Assembly (NCBI GenBank): GCA_964020975.1
Contig: OZ026619.1
Span: 8,295,878 to 8,359,877, forward strand
Direction: 5' to 3'
DNA: 64,000 bases
Origin: Hermodice carunculata
Taxonomy: Eukaryota > Annelida > Polychaeta > Eunicida > Amphinomidae
Every line of letters begins with the position of its first letter. Positions within the stretch are counted from its first letter, which is position 1. Below the pieces are notes generated by a model. It saw nothing but the letters and a program-made list of their open reading frames with translations, did no database searches and was not told where the DNA came from. Of this stretch, positions 34,001 to 45,156 are shown piece by piece. The position numbers were made by a program, and so were the translations under genes.

Positions 34001-34255
34001 TAGATGAGACCCATGGAGTCAGCAAGCTGGGGGGCAAAAGGCTTCCTTTGCGTTAGTAGTAAATTTGCTTCCAGTAAAGTCCAATAAAGCTGTTGATTCG
34101 GTCGTAAATTTAGTCCTAATTCTCTTTAAAAAGGAATAATAGAGGAGACTTCCAATAATTCAGCCACAGAGTGCCGCTTAAAGTTAAATAAATATCTGTC
34201 CCGAAGCTAGCCATACAAAGCCAAGAGGACTATCACGTGGATTGCAGGCAGCTGA
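31081..34255. other. No recognised gene
   Basis: Includes a purine-rich AGAGACAG stretch (about 31175-31250) and adjoining A- and G-runs (33309-33343). At 33908-33937 a CTGAAGA ... CCCGAAACG arrangement resembles a motif that recurs in transposon-derived sequences. No coding region is supported. Confidence 0.4.
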
Positions 34256-34273
34256 CAACCCAGATTTGCAGAC

Positions 34274-34315
34274 AGAGAGAAAGAGAGCGACAGAGAGCGA
34301 GAGACAGAGAGAGAC

Positions 34316-34356
<41 letters not shown>
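34274..34356. repeat. (GA)n with GACA/GAGC variants
   Basis: Imperfect GAGAGACAGA leading into about 18 pure GA units (34320-34356). Confidence 0.93.
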
Positions 34357-34362
<6 letters not shown>

Positions 34363-34587
34363 GATGGTACCTTAACTGTGCCTTGTGGACATTGTCTCTG
34401 AGTGTCTTAATGTGCATTGAGGGACATCTTCTGACAGTGCAAGCATGTTTTTTGTGGCGATGTTACGAACAGGAAAGCATTTATCATAATGTATCATCTC
34501 AGAATCTTCATCTAAAGTACAGGCTCAGCATCTAACATTTTCGTCGTATTTGTGGCCCACCTATACATTGCTATCACATAGTTTGTG

Positions 34588-34588
34588 T

Positions 34589-34673
<85 letters not shown>

Positions 34674-34712
34674 TTTTCTTTCTTTCTTTCCTTTTTTCTT
34701 TCCTATTTCTTA
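34588..34712. repeat. (TTTC)n microsatellite
   Basis: About 21 TTTC units followed by degenerate TTTTC units. A polypyrimidine/polypurine tract that could form triplex DNA. Confidence 0.96.
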
Positions 34713-34841
34713 ATTTGTTCTCTCTCTTTTCACTCTCGATACCTTCTTTTCTTTTATAATTCTTTGACCAAAATTATTAGATATGGCGTGCACATATGTT
34801 TAATTAGAAGTATGTCCATAAATACAATTGAACAAGCAAAT

Positions 34842-34868
34842 ACATACATACATACATACATACATACA

Positions 34869-34898
<30 letters not shown>
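34842..34898. repeat. (CATA)n microsatellite
   Basis: About 14 CATA units in a row. The minus-strand poly-MYVC frame over it is an artefact. Confidence 0.96.
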
Positions 34899-34900
<2 letters not shown>

Positions 34901-34919
34901 ATGCAGTGTAACGCCCCGG

Positions 34920-35740
34920 AGTTTTGTTTTTGTTTTTTGTTTTTTGTGTAAAACACACGCTGAAGACTATTCTCTTATATTTTGTCACATCGAGGTCTTT
35001 GAGAGGAGGAAGTATAATTGTATATTTTGTTTCCCGAATATTTTCACTGATTATATCAAAGGAATGTTCGAATAACGGATCCCGAAAATGCGAAAACTAG
35101 GGAGGCTACATATCCCATATCGGACGACAGATACACCCATTTGCAACCCAATTAGGCGGGACAGCAAGAACTACTTTTGTCCCTGAAAGTACAGATTGTG
35201 CTCAGAATCATGGGAATATATATTTTCCAAGTCAAATTTCCCGCCCCTTTGCCAGCTTAAATTCACTCCATAATAAGCTTTCAGAGATGAACGAAACGCC
35301 TGAGTGGATATAAATCTCGAATTAAGGCCACACTCAGAGGACCATTTCTTTTTTCCGACCACTAATTAACAGCCCCGCTTTTATTTATTTTTTATTCTTA
35401 ACTAAATTTTATTTCCTATCAAGGTACATTTTGGTTATCTTTATAAGCAGGTTCCATTGTATGTGATGATAACTGGGTTTAAAGTGCGTTGCATTTCCAA
35501 ATCAGTCGGTAGAAGATTTCATAAGAGTACAATGTTACACTCCCTAGCTGGAGCAATCAGGTTTCGTTTCAAAACAAGCAAATATATTCTAAAGCCTGAC
35601 TGAATACCACACAAGCAAGACGAGTTTAAAACTTCTTGCATGGACCTCTGAAAAGAAATTTGACGAATTTTATTTGCACCAATTGACAATGAAGAAGGAG
35701 GTTCACATGGTCAATAGACCCAATGACCCGGCTTCTTCCG
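34920..35740. other. No recognised gene
   Basis: Unique-looking AT-rich sequence without long open frames or repeats. Confidence 0.45.
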
Positions 35741-35743
35741 CTG

Positions 35744-35851
<108 letters not shown>

Positions 35852-36299
35852 AATCCTCATTTGAGTAAGCATTTAAATAATATAGAATGTTTTCATGCGT
35901 TTTGGGGCTTTTTATTAAAATGTTAAGATTAAGGAAGTATGAATGAATGACCAAGCAATGAAGTAAGTATACTGAGGCCAAGGTAAAGTTTGCTCTTTTG
36001 TGCAGAATTTGTATCGTTCTTTTATCTCTTTTTTTTTTTCAAGGCAGGCATTAACACAGGTAAAACCTGTTTCACATTTTTTCATTTCGAAATAAAAATA
36101 TGTTTCAAGCAAGTTTGGCCTATGTACAAAAAATTCCCCAGTTTAATATTCGCGATCTGGGTCTGCCAGCAAAACTTCGGCAATACCATTCCCTCGTGAT
36201 AATGCATGATTTCACACCGTATTTGTACAGTTTGGAATTGTACTCCTGGAAACAAGATATAACTTATTTAAAACGCATTGCAGGAGTCTGTGCGGATGC

Positions 36300-36790
36300 C
36301 AACTTTTGGACTTTTCACGCAAAGACGTAATAGTATCTCTACACCCTGGCGTAAAGCTGTACGGTTTGTTTGGAAGATACCATATAACAGTCATAGCAAT
36401 TTTCTTCATTTTATTTGTGATGACCTACCTGTAGAAGTCCAAATGCATAAAAGATTTGTGAATTTTGTTCAAACGATATTGAATAGTAATAACTGTTTGG
36501 TGCACGCATGTGGTGTCTTAGCTTTGGAAGGAAGTCGCTCACCAGCATAGAATTCTCTGAATGCCATACTCCATCAGTATGATTTGATCAAACATATTTT
36601 CTTTCGACATAATTGGAGTTTCAGCATACAGAAAATCAATTTTCCTGTTCTCTGAGAATCGTCTGATGATGCAAAGACCAACTCCATATTGGTTCGTGAA
36701 TTATGCCGAGCAAGGGTTGGACAGTTATCTGCAATCATGACTCGCCCTGAGATTGTCGAGGAGTCAATTCATGGATGTTGTACAGTATGA
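36300..36790 (+). pseudogene. Non-LTR retrotransposon ORF2 fragment, region after the reverse transcriptase
   Basis: Reads TPWRKAVRFVWKIPYNSHSN, then FLHFICDDLPVEVQMHKRFV, then ALEGSRSP, a pattern characteristic of the segment after the reverse transcriptase in many invertebrate LINE ORF2 proteins (WRKxxRxxWxLPYxTH). After an in-frame stop, NSLNAILHQYDL and VRELCRARVGQLSAIM continue the same alignment. The fragment lacks endonuclease and RT catalytic motifs and contains stops, so it is a dead 5'-truncated copy. Family assignment by recognition only. Confidence 0.7.
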
Positions 36791-36980
36791 CTCGAAATGG
36801 CATGTGGTTAAAGTCGTAGCTCCTAAGCTTAAAAAAAAAGTTTAATTTGGAGCTTTTTCCACCTGCCGTTTATGCAGCTGGAAAGAACTTTTTTGTCTCT
36901 ATCGTGTTTGACCAGTTTTGTGTTTTGTGTGGAGTTTTTCGTTCCAGAGATACCATGTGTACTTTTGTCGCACGAAGATA

Positions 36981-37133
36981 CAGTTGTCCCTCCTTTGGAA
37001 GACCACTCCTTTGAAAGACCACTCCTTTGGAAGACCACTCCTTTGGGAGACCACCTCCTTTGAGGGACCGCCTGCTTTATGTGACCGCCTATCGGGTGGC
37101 ACTAGGGGTGGTCTCTCAAAAGAGGGACTACTG
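36981..37133. mobile_element. MITE with TA target duplication, pogo/Tc1-mariner-like ends
   Basis: A 153 bp element whose ends are inverted copies: CAGTTGTCCCTCCTTT on the left and, read inward from the right, CAGTAGTCCCTCTTTT. Both ends abut TA, the target duplication of the Tc1/mariner/pogo superfamily, and CAGTNGTCCCTC resembles pogo/Tigger termini. Inside, a 16-17 base unit ending GAAGACCACTCC is repeated about four times. It codes for nothing. An (AT)n array starts at its right border. Confidence 0.75.

Positions 37134-37221
<88 letters not shown>
37134..37221. repeat. (AT)n microsatellite
   Basis: About 40 AT units that begin at the TA flank of the neighbouring MITE. Confidence 0.97.
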
Positions 37222-37224
<3 letters not shown>

Positions 37225-37880
37225 CGTCAACCCTGAATGATGCACAACAATTCAGCCTGAATGAGCGGCAAATAAAAAGACTGCCTGAAAAGCAAGCACA
37301 ACAAAATCCATTTCCAAGCCTCTGGCTTGTTGGCGTGACGATCGCACGCATGACCGATCACATAGTTACGCAATTGCAACTGTTGCATGGTAGGTCACGC
37401 TTGTCCCTCTTTTGTGTTGGGGGGGGGGGAGGGGCAGGGCTCGGTGAGGAGTGCAGAGGAACTAAGCAAAAAAACCTCTTGAAAGATCGTTCGTTTTTCC
37501 AACTTCCCGTTCTCTGCACATTACCCTTGAACCTTGCAGTTGTGGATTTTGAAAGCACGAAACTGCCCAAACCTGGTATCTCGCATTCACTTTATAAGTA
37601 ACTGTAACTGCCTCTTCAGAAAAAAATTACGTTGAGCAACCCTGCTCACGGTGACAGAACACGACCAGATTTCTCGTAATAGAGTTGTCAGGAATGCGTT
37701 TTCTGAACGGAGAGGTAAAGTCAGGTGTATTATCTCAGTCCTCATGAAATGGTGGAAAATATATCATGCAGTGGACATTTATACATAAAATTTAATCAAG
37801 GGGTAGTTATTTTCCTTGCCGCAGTTATTCCAGGAAACATCTTCATTTTGCCTGGGTGCCAACCGAGACATGTTGTTATT
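37222..37880. other. No recognised gene
   Basis: An open frame continuing to 37601 (plus) contains a G-run (37420-37429) and no domain. Much of its length comes from the microsatellite upstream. Confidence 0.4.
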
Positions 37881-37883
37881 TCT

Positions 37884-37908
37884 TTTTCTTTCTTTCTTTC
37901 TTTCTTTC

Positions 37909-37957
<49 letters not shown>

Positions 37958-37972
37958 TTTTTCTTTCTTTTC
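37884..37972. repeat. (TTTC)n microsatellite
   Basis: TTTC units with one CATC interruption near 37908. Same motif as at 34.6 kb and 63.8 kb. Confidence 0.96.
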
Positions 37973-38099
37973 CCGCCAAATTTGTCCGGAGCTTTTCTCT
38001 GACACCGTGTAAGCTACAGTATTTCAACTTGGCATGGTAATACGCCTAGTAGATAACTTGTCTCTCTGATTTTCAATAGTCATGATGTTCAAAATTATG

Positions 38100-38300
38100 C
38101 TAATTAGGGGCAATTAAAATTTTAAAAGCTCCATATCTTCAAAACTATTATAGATAGATACAAAATTCAAAGTTCAGCATATAGGTTTGTGACATCTGTC
38201 AATCGAATGGACAGTTAACAAAAGTTGTAAAATTTTAAATTATGCTAACTAAGGCACTTTGAAAATTTAAATCTTGAATATCTAAGAAATATATTGCCTG
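38100..38300. repeat. Dispersed repeat related to 23800-23960
   Basis: Carries ATCTTCAAAACTATTAT, AACAAAAGTTGTA and CTTTGAAAATTTAAATCTT blocks that recur in variant form near 23.9 kb. It leads directly into the 146 bp tandem repeat. Confidence 0.45.
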
Positions 38301-38452
38301 TAGCTTTACCAAATTTATGTCAGAGATGGTCCTTATAAAGGACCAGATACCTATCGAAAACCAGCTACCTCGGATAATTTTTGGATTTTTTATGGATTTG
38401 TTTTTAGGATATTCCAAATATGGGCAGATACAACTGTATAAGTGATATAAGC

Positions 38453-38880
38453 TTGTATCTTGAAAACTGTGCAATTTTGGGCCACATTTACTTTTAAACA
38501 TGAATAGGAAATGGCATATGGGCTTTTAGCTGGGGCTGTCCTTTTTGACCTAGAGTGACCTTGAAAGGTCAAATCAAGGTCACACTCCATGACAATCTTT
38601 GTATATGGAAAACGGTGCACTATAGGGCCATAGTTACTATTAACCATGAATAGGAAATGATATATAGGCTTTCATTTTGTGCTGTGTTTTTTGACCTTGA
38701 GTGAACGTGAAAGTTCAAAGCAAGTCCACACAGCATTAGAATCTCTGTATATGGAAAACGGGGCACTTTGGGGCCATAGTTACTATTGAACATGAGTAGG
38801 AAATGTCTTATAAGCTTTCGTCTGGTGTTGTCTTTTTTGATCTAAAGTGAACTTGAAAGGTCAAAGCTAGACATGTCTAC
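38453..38880. repeat. Tandem repeat, about 146 bp unit, three copies
   Basis: Units begin near 38453, 38599 and 38746 with a TTGTATCTTGAAAAC or TGTATATGGAAAACGG phrase. Each continues GGGCCA, a TTACTATT-like phrase, AACATGAATAGGAAATG, a TTTTTGACCT phrase and GTGAACTTGAAAGGTCAAA. Copies are clearly diverged. The first contains AGGTCA spaced five bases from a second AGGTCA, plus inverted TGACCT. Confidence 0.85.
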
Positions 38881-39590
38881 CTATATTATTCTGCAACTCT
38901 TTTCACCTACTTGGCCATGCTGTTACCATGCCATTACACATTCGGAGCTTATGTCACAGCTGCATACGTTGCATTGCAGTTTTTCCAGGCACCCAGACTG
39001 ATTTGCTAACAAGCAAATCAAATCTTCTAGTTTATCTTGTATTTTGATTAGGTTCAGATTTGTCTCAGTCAAGGCGACATTGGAAGAGCGTGTTGCAATT
39101 GTGCATCTTGAGGACACATGTTGGATGGAACAGACTGATGACCCACTTTATCTCACGTGTACCTGGTTGGACCAGATGACATGCCCGCAGAAAGGGTACA
39201 ATAAAACTGCCACAGCCCAGAACTGACGAGGGACATTGTCAGTGGCCTCCTTGCTTCTTTTTGGAAACTTGACATGTACATTATTCCCTTGTAAGACCTT
39301 GAATTCATTAAGCGAAATTCAACTTCGAAGCCTTTAACCAGTTTTCTGGACTTAGTAATCAAGTTGTCAATTGTGTCATAACTGAAAAAGGTGAACAGAA
39401 TACAGATGACATCATCGCACTGATTTTACCCTTTTACATACATACCTCGCGACACCAGGTGCAGACAGTTTATAAGATGGAAGGAACTATAACATTCCCA
39501 CAGTCCAAAAACTCCCTAACATGCCTGTTAATTCTTTTAATAAAAATTTCACAATGTATAGCAAATTAGTAACAAAAATGAATAAGCTAA
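38881..39590 (-). other. Possible old coding relic, unrecognised
   Basis: The minus strand between about 39360 and 38925 has long protein-like stretches in two frames (for example VTETNLNLI-like text near 39060 and FPKRSKEATDNVPRQFWAV near 39250). No family was recognised and stops interrupt it. It may be a transposon-derived fragment. Confidence 0.2.
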
Positions 39591-39597
39591 ATGTTGA

Positions 39598-39631
39598 AAT
39601 AAATAAATAAATAGATAAATGAATGAATGAA

Positions 39632-39726
<95 letters not shown>

Positions 39727-39728
39727 AT
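39598..39728. repeat. (AAAT)n microsatellite
   Basis: AAAT units with a few GATA and AATG variants at the left end. Same motif as 2.3-2.6 kb. Confidence 0.97.
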
Positions 39729-40334
39729 ATGAAACACTAATGAGCAAGGTTCGATGTGTAAATTCGTTTGGTAACGTTCTCGCAGAAGTGAAGTCATAAT
39801 CTCGGGCTTTCTTATGGTAGAGAATGATGAGCAAAACGGGTAGAGTTTGAATCAGTTAAATAAGTGCAAAAAGAATGTGCGTTTTAACGTATTCTTAAAT
39901 TCCTTTTTTCTTCTTTTTTAGGAAAGATAAATGGGTTATAAGGACTATTTTCCTATTTTTTTTCCATTTCCTGACAAGCACTTCGTTTCTGTAACTTTTC
40001 ATCGTTATCTATTCTCCATGTTGAAGAGTTAAAGAGCACAAACTATAATTAAACCCGGTAGCACACACATGCCACAAGTTCGCATATGTACTAATAAGCA
40101 GACCACTATCTCATATATCATACCACTTTTGATATTTGGAACTTTTTAAAAAATATCTTATAGTTTCATATCTTATTACCCATCACTTAAAAACCCGCCG
40201 GTAGCTCCAGACTTGTATCCAATATCCGAGGAACCTTCTCCGCTAAGTTCCATCTTTGACCCAGTACGACGGCAGGCTGAACAGTTCCAGAGCTAGCTGT
40301 AAAAGACCCGTAAAAAGTTGATGGTTTTCATTTA

Positions 40335-41600
40335 TATATTTCCATAGTTCCCTTCCAGGTTTACACACTCTTGCCAGCGATGCTGAAAAGCCTGGATGTT
40401 GGTCAAGCAGAAATTTTCTTCAGCCACACTAAAAAGTTATTTATAGCAGAAAGTACATCATCATTAAGATGAAAATGGCGATCAGCTAGTCACTTTTTCA
40501 TTTTGGGAAACAGATAGAAATCTGACAGGGCTAAATGGGGGGAATAACGGGGTTGGTCAATGAATTTAGAAGCCACAATCATTGATCGCTGACATGGCAA
40601 CTACCGATTTGTGAACAGAAGCATTGTCACGGTGGAACAAGACTCCTTTAGTGAGCATTCCCCGTCGCTTAGCTTTGCTAGCTTCACGCAACTGTCTCAG
40701 CAGGTCAACAGAATCTCTTCCATTGATAGTCTGACCTTTTTCAGGAAAATCAATCAACAGAATACCCTTAGAATCCCAAACTATTGAAGCCATCATCTTT
40801 CCAGCAGAAGGAACCGACTTGTCTTTTTGTTTGTTTGTTTGTTTGTTTGTTTTTGTTGTTGTTGGTTTTTTTTTTTTTCTGTTTCTTTTTTTTTTTTTTT
40901 TGAGGGGGGGGGGGGAGGTGATCCCGGATGCTTCTATTGTTTAAACTGAATTTTGGTTTCTGGTTCAAAGTGATGAATCAACATCTCATCCATGGTTACA
41001 AATCGGGCCAAAAACAGTCGAGATTTGCTTCAAAATGCCATAAATTGTCACCGGACCCCAGCAATCTGACACGTTTCTGATCTGCTGCCAAGAGTGGCAC
41101 CCATCTTTGCAGAAAAAATTTATGTCATTCCCAAATCTTTGGTGCTGATATGGTCAACCCTCTCATGAGTGATGCCATCAACACCAGCAATATGTCGAGT
41201 GGTCAATCATCGATCAGCCATCACCATGTCATGCACCTGGGTAATGTTTTCGGGAATGGTTGCTGTTGATGGTTTTCCTGGACGCGCGTCATCGTCAAGG
41301 CTCTCTCTGCCAAGCTTGAATTTCACATCCCACTCCTTAACAGGAGCATCATCCCCTAAAGTGAAGACCATGTGATACCATGGGTAGGTTCACAAGATGG
41401 TCTGGTACAAAGCACTCATCACACCACAGTTGCTGTTCTTATGTCTATGATTCACTAATTAACTGTAATTGTTGGTGGCAAAAGTTTGCTTCAATCCGAT
41501 TGAGATATCCCACTTAGGCCTAGAACTTTTCAGCCAGTCCTCATAGGTGCTCTTGGCCACTCTGCCCAGCGATGCTGCTTTAATTCATAGCCTGGGGCGA
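40335..41600 (-). pseudogene. Decayed mariner transposase gene
   Basis: Minus-strand frames give, in order, VKFKLGRESLDDDARPGKPS (about 41300), VHDMVMADR and HIAGVDGITHERVDHI, FVTMDEMLIHHFEPETKIQF (about 40970), GKMMASIVWDSKGILLIDF (about 40780), MLTKGVLFHRDNASVHKSVV (about 40640), YSPHLALSDFYLFPKMKK (about 40520) and HRWQECVNLEGNY (about 40370). This is a mariner transposase. The first two catalytic Asp (MDE, HRDN) are kept; the third, expected as YSPDLAPSD, is His. Several in-frame stops and at least one frameshift break it. An A/C-rich simple-sequence expansion (40821-40917) sits at the Lys-rich codons after KHPGSPP. Terminal inverted repeats were not defined. Confidence 0.85.
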
Positions 41601-42700
41601 CTTCAGTGTCAGATAAAGTATCCCTATTCTAGAGTCCACAGCCACCCACAAATGCTAACTTCAAGGCATTGTATTTATATTTGTAGGTAATGTTCAAACT
41701 GTGAAAGTTCCATTATATATTGTACGTTATATGTAATTTACAAATCTAACTTTCCTTAACACCAATCACATATATATTTTGGATACTATGTCTTCAAAAT
41801 ATCCAATCGGAACTAACCCGCACGGACTTGGCTGCCATTTTGAAAATTATCGATTCCGCACCCAATGGATTGTAAATGAGAATAGTAATGGCACGATCTT
41901 AGGTGGCTATAAAAATATAACCAAAAGGATATATTTTTTTCAAATATTGTAGAGCATCGATGATGGCATGATCGATGCTGTTTTATGGTGTATAATATTT
42001 ATTGGACCTCTTACTATCTACCTATCCTAGCCAGGAACATATGGCTCAGTCTGTTGCGCGGATTCAAGTTTTATGAATACCTGGAAATTCAGTGGCCCAC
42101 CATACCTAGTTTTCAAGATACTTAATCTTCTTTAACCAAAAACACCACTCATGACAAGATGCTAGATGAAATGGCCATTGACACTCAATAACTAAATTCA
42201 GTAAAAGAAACAAATATTTATTAATGTTTAATTATGCATGCACTAACTTGATTATACATACATGTACCTATACATGGACACAATGCAGAGTTGAGGTATT
42301 TGTACATATTTTATGTGAAAATTATCTCCAGATTACAACTTGAAGCCTACTCTTATATAAGCTCCAGACTAAACGAATGGCACAAACTTTGCACAGTATC
42401 CTAATATGTTTAGCGACCTGCAACAGATGTCCCTGTGGATCTAAAAATGCTGTCATTGGTCCCTGACTATTGAATGTAGAATTAGCAATGGTCTAAATGA
42501 GGCAACCAAGTTCACGTGCGATGATATTGGCTGGATACTTCTGATAGCTAGTATGCAAAATATATGCCTGATTAGCATATGAATGTTTACTTATCGATAA
42601 ATGCAGTATATAATATATGGTTGGATTTTTCTGGTGCAAGCATAATGCCAGTAATGTGAGACCACTGCGTTGAAGTACGTGTCGTGGGCGGTCCTGTGTC
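41601..42700. other. No recognised gene
   Basis: AT-rich flank of the mariner relic. A TGGAACTTT block near 41707 is inverted relative to one near 40137 and could mark decayed element ends, but the match is only nine bases. Confidence 0.35.
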
Positions 42701-42709
42701 CGGGGAGAT

Positions 42710-43003
42710 GGTTCTTGTGAGTGACACTGAAGTCGCCCAGACGGACGGCGTGAATTAATTATGTATTATTCATATGTCTACTGTTACTTTAAATGTACTT
42801 TCAGTGCTACACATAGTTTTATATTGATTCTCAACGGGGCCCCTTTGGAAAGAAACCCTCGGGGTTTTAAAAGCCACCACTGTAAAATCTATATTTTATA
42901 TATTATATGCTTATGCAGTACCTTTTGTATAGGACGATTTTCCTAATAAAGTTATACTATATCATATCATATCATATATCATTACATATCATATCATATC
43001 ATA
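42710..43003 (+). mobile_element. Probable 3' end of a non-LTR retrotransposon with (ATATC)n tail
   Basis: A GGGGCCCCTTTGGAAAG stem-forming stretch (42837-42853) is followed by CCTCGGGGTTTTAAAAG, a CCTAATAAAG polyadenylation-type signal near 42945, and a tail of ATATC units (42958-43003). 3' UTRs ending in AATAAAG and a short-unit microsatellite are typical of many non-LTR elements. No coding sequence of the element was found. Confidence 0.4.
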
Positions 43004-44630
43004 AAGCCTAAGTAGCAAAACATGTTCAGCAGCACTTTTTGAGGCTGGTCAGCCAAGATGGCGACCGTGATACTAAAAACAACCCTAGAAATTTCGTCAA
43101 GTATTTAAGTAAAATAGAAAAGAAATAAAATGTGTTATTTATTCAATTAACATTCTGTTTTAAGACGCAGGCGCACATGGGTAAGTTTGCTGGTCACTCA
43201 AGCAGGCCGAGTTCCCCACTTGTATTGCAAATTAATGAAACTAAACCCTTAAGTCAAATTAAGAACAGCAGATTAGCTCGCTAATCGGAGACGAGATCTC
43301 TGGTGCCTTTTATAAAATACCTATTAATCAGTATCGATGACTCTCCGTTCTATACGGTACATTTATTTATCTTTCCCGAACCAAAAAAAAAGATAATAAA
43401 CCACCGCAACAGTACGAGACAATAAAACATAGCTGACGTATACTACTGGTATCTGTGTGTTGGAAAGCAGGAGTTACACAATAACGTTTCGCACTAAATA
43501 GCCACTAAGAGGACTACAGGTTTTATTACGAGGCACATTTTGATTGATGTGCATGTTTTTAGCTTTATCGAAACAGGGTGCAAAGGCCACCTTCCTGTAC
43601 AAGGAAAACCATTCGAAAGTTCATAAGAAATGCTGATACAAGTTGCGTGATTGCATGTACTTGGGGTCATTCTAAGACCGTACCGTGCACCGAACCTGCG
43701 GGGAAAAAGACTTTATCAATTTGAATGGGTAAACAAGATAAAGGGATGGTGTATTTCAATGAGGAGCAGACACTAATTTTTAAGAGTACTTTGTCTGTTC
43801 TTTACTTGATACCATACCATTTTGCACGATACCATCTTGCTGTCTATGTATTTTTCTTTCTCCAAACAACCCCATGTATTGTCTCACGAAGGGTAATTTC
43901 TGCTAATGACGCCCGGCAGCCAAACCATTTATTACGCGGGGCCTTGGGGCCGGAAGTGACCGTTGGTCTGTTTGATTTCATGGACAGTAGCTTGGAAAGT
44001 GGAGATTCGGTATGATAGCCAAATAAACGTGACTTTAGAATCACCCATAAGTACCTGTAGCACAATAACGTGAACTCTCATGACTGAGATCTTCCTAGAC
44101 AAGTAGTAAGTGTTGACTCGCCGAAATGGTCGTTTGTACGTGTTTATTGAAGGAATGCCATTTACCCAAAATTTACGTGTTTGTTTGTCTTTTTTTCCCC
44201 CAGCAAACTCGACCATGTATGGTAAATGCGTATTATGAATAAGCAGCATATGTCTTACAAACCACCCAACACGTTCAAATATTTATATAATGATAGACCG
44301 CGCTTACTGTTGCAAATGTTTTTTGTGGTTAAACAGTTAACTACAAATGCTTGTAAGATCGTTCATTGGTCAAGGTCCAAAGAGAAATCTACGAAAACAA
44401 AAAGGGTCACTGTAATAGCGCCCGCTGCTGTAGTTTTGCTGTAACAGCAGATGAAAAGTTACTTGATATATGTACCAAACTTTTCGAGGTAAAAAAATTA
44501 ATATAGGATTGTATTTAACGGAGAGACAGGCAAAGAGACGGACAGACACAAACAGAGAGAGGCGAAAAAAGATAGAGTGAGAGAATATTCGATTGTCAAA
44601 ACACGTCGCTTAAAACTAAGAATCCCAGTA
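43004..44630. other. No recognised gene
   Basis: AT-rich sequence with overlapping short open frames on both strands around 43725-44250 and no recognisable domain. Confidence 0.4.
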
Positions 44631-44632
44631 TG

Positions 44633-44768
<136 letters not shown>

Positions 44769-44865
44769 TTCAATTTTCAAAACAAATCGTTTCAAGCTTA
44801 GATGCTCTATATGAAAGGCTTCACAACTATTTTAATCGCATTGCAGAGAGGGGGGAGAGAGAGAA

Positions 44866-44928
44866 AGGGACAGACAGACAGACAGACAGGCAGGCAGAGA
44901 CAGACAAACAGACAGAGAAAGAGAGCAT

Positions 44929-45015
<87 letters not shown>
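44866..45015. repeat. (GACA)n and (AT)n compound microsatellite
   Basis: GACA/GGCA units (44869-44915) followed by about 37 AT units (44941-45014). It lies about 140 bp left of the Tc1 element. Confidence 0.96.
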
Positions 45016-45020
<5 letters not shown>

Positions 45021-45156
45021 CATGTGAAAAACTACATTTGTCCCAGGCTATGCCAAACATATTTTTCCTTCGATTATTTTAATAGAAAGATTTTGTCCAC
45101 AAATCGTCTTCACCGCAAGAATGACAAGATAGTTTTTGCCTGTACGGATTATTATA

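Noticed and set aside
34085-34140. Possible third copy of the TTAA MITE (AAAGCTGTTGATTCGGTC then TCTCTTTAAA)
   Set aside because: Only about 40 bases resemble the right end of the MITE; the rest does not align and no left end was found.
40137-41715. Inverted TGGAACTTT pair as mariner terminal repeats
   Set aside because: Only nine bases match and the sequence beyond diverges, so the element borders stay undefined.
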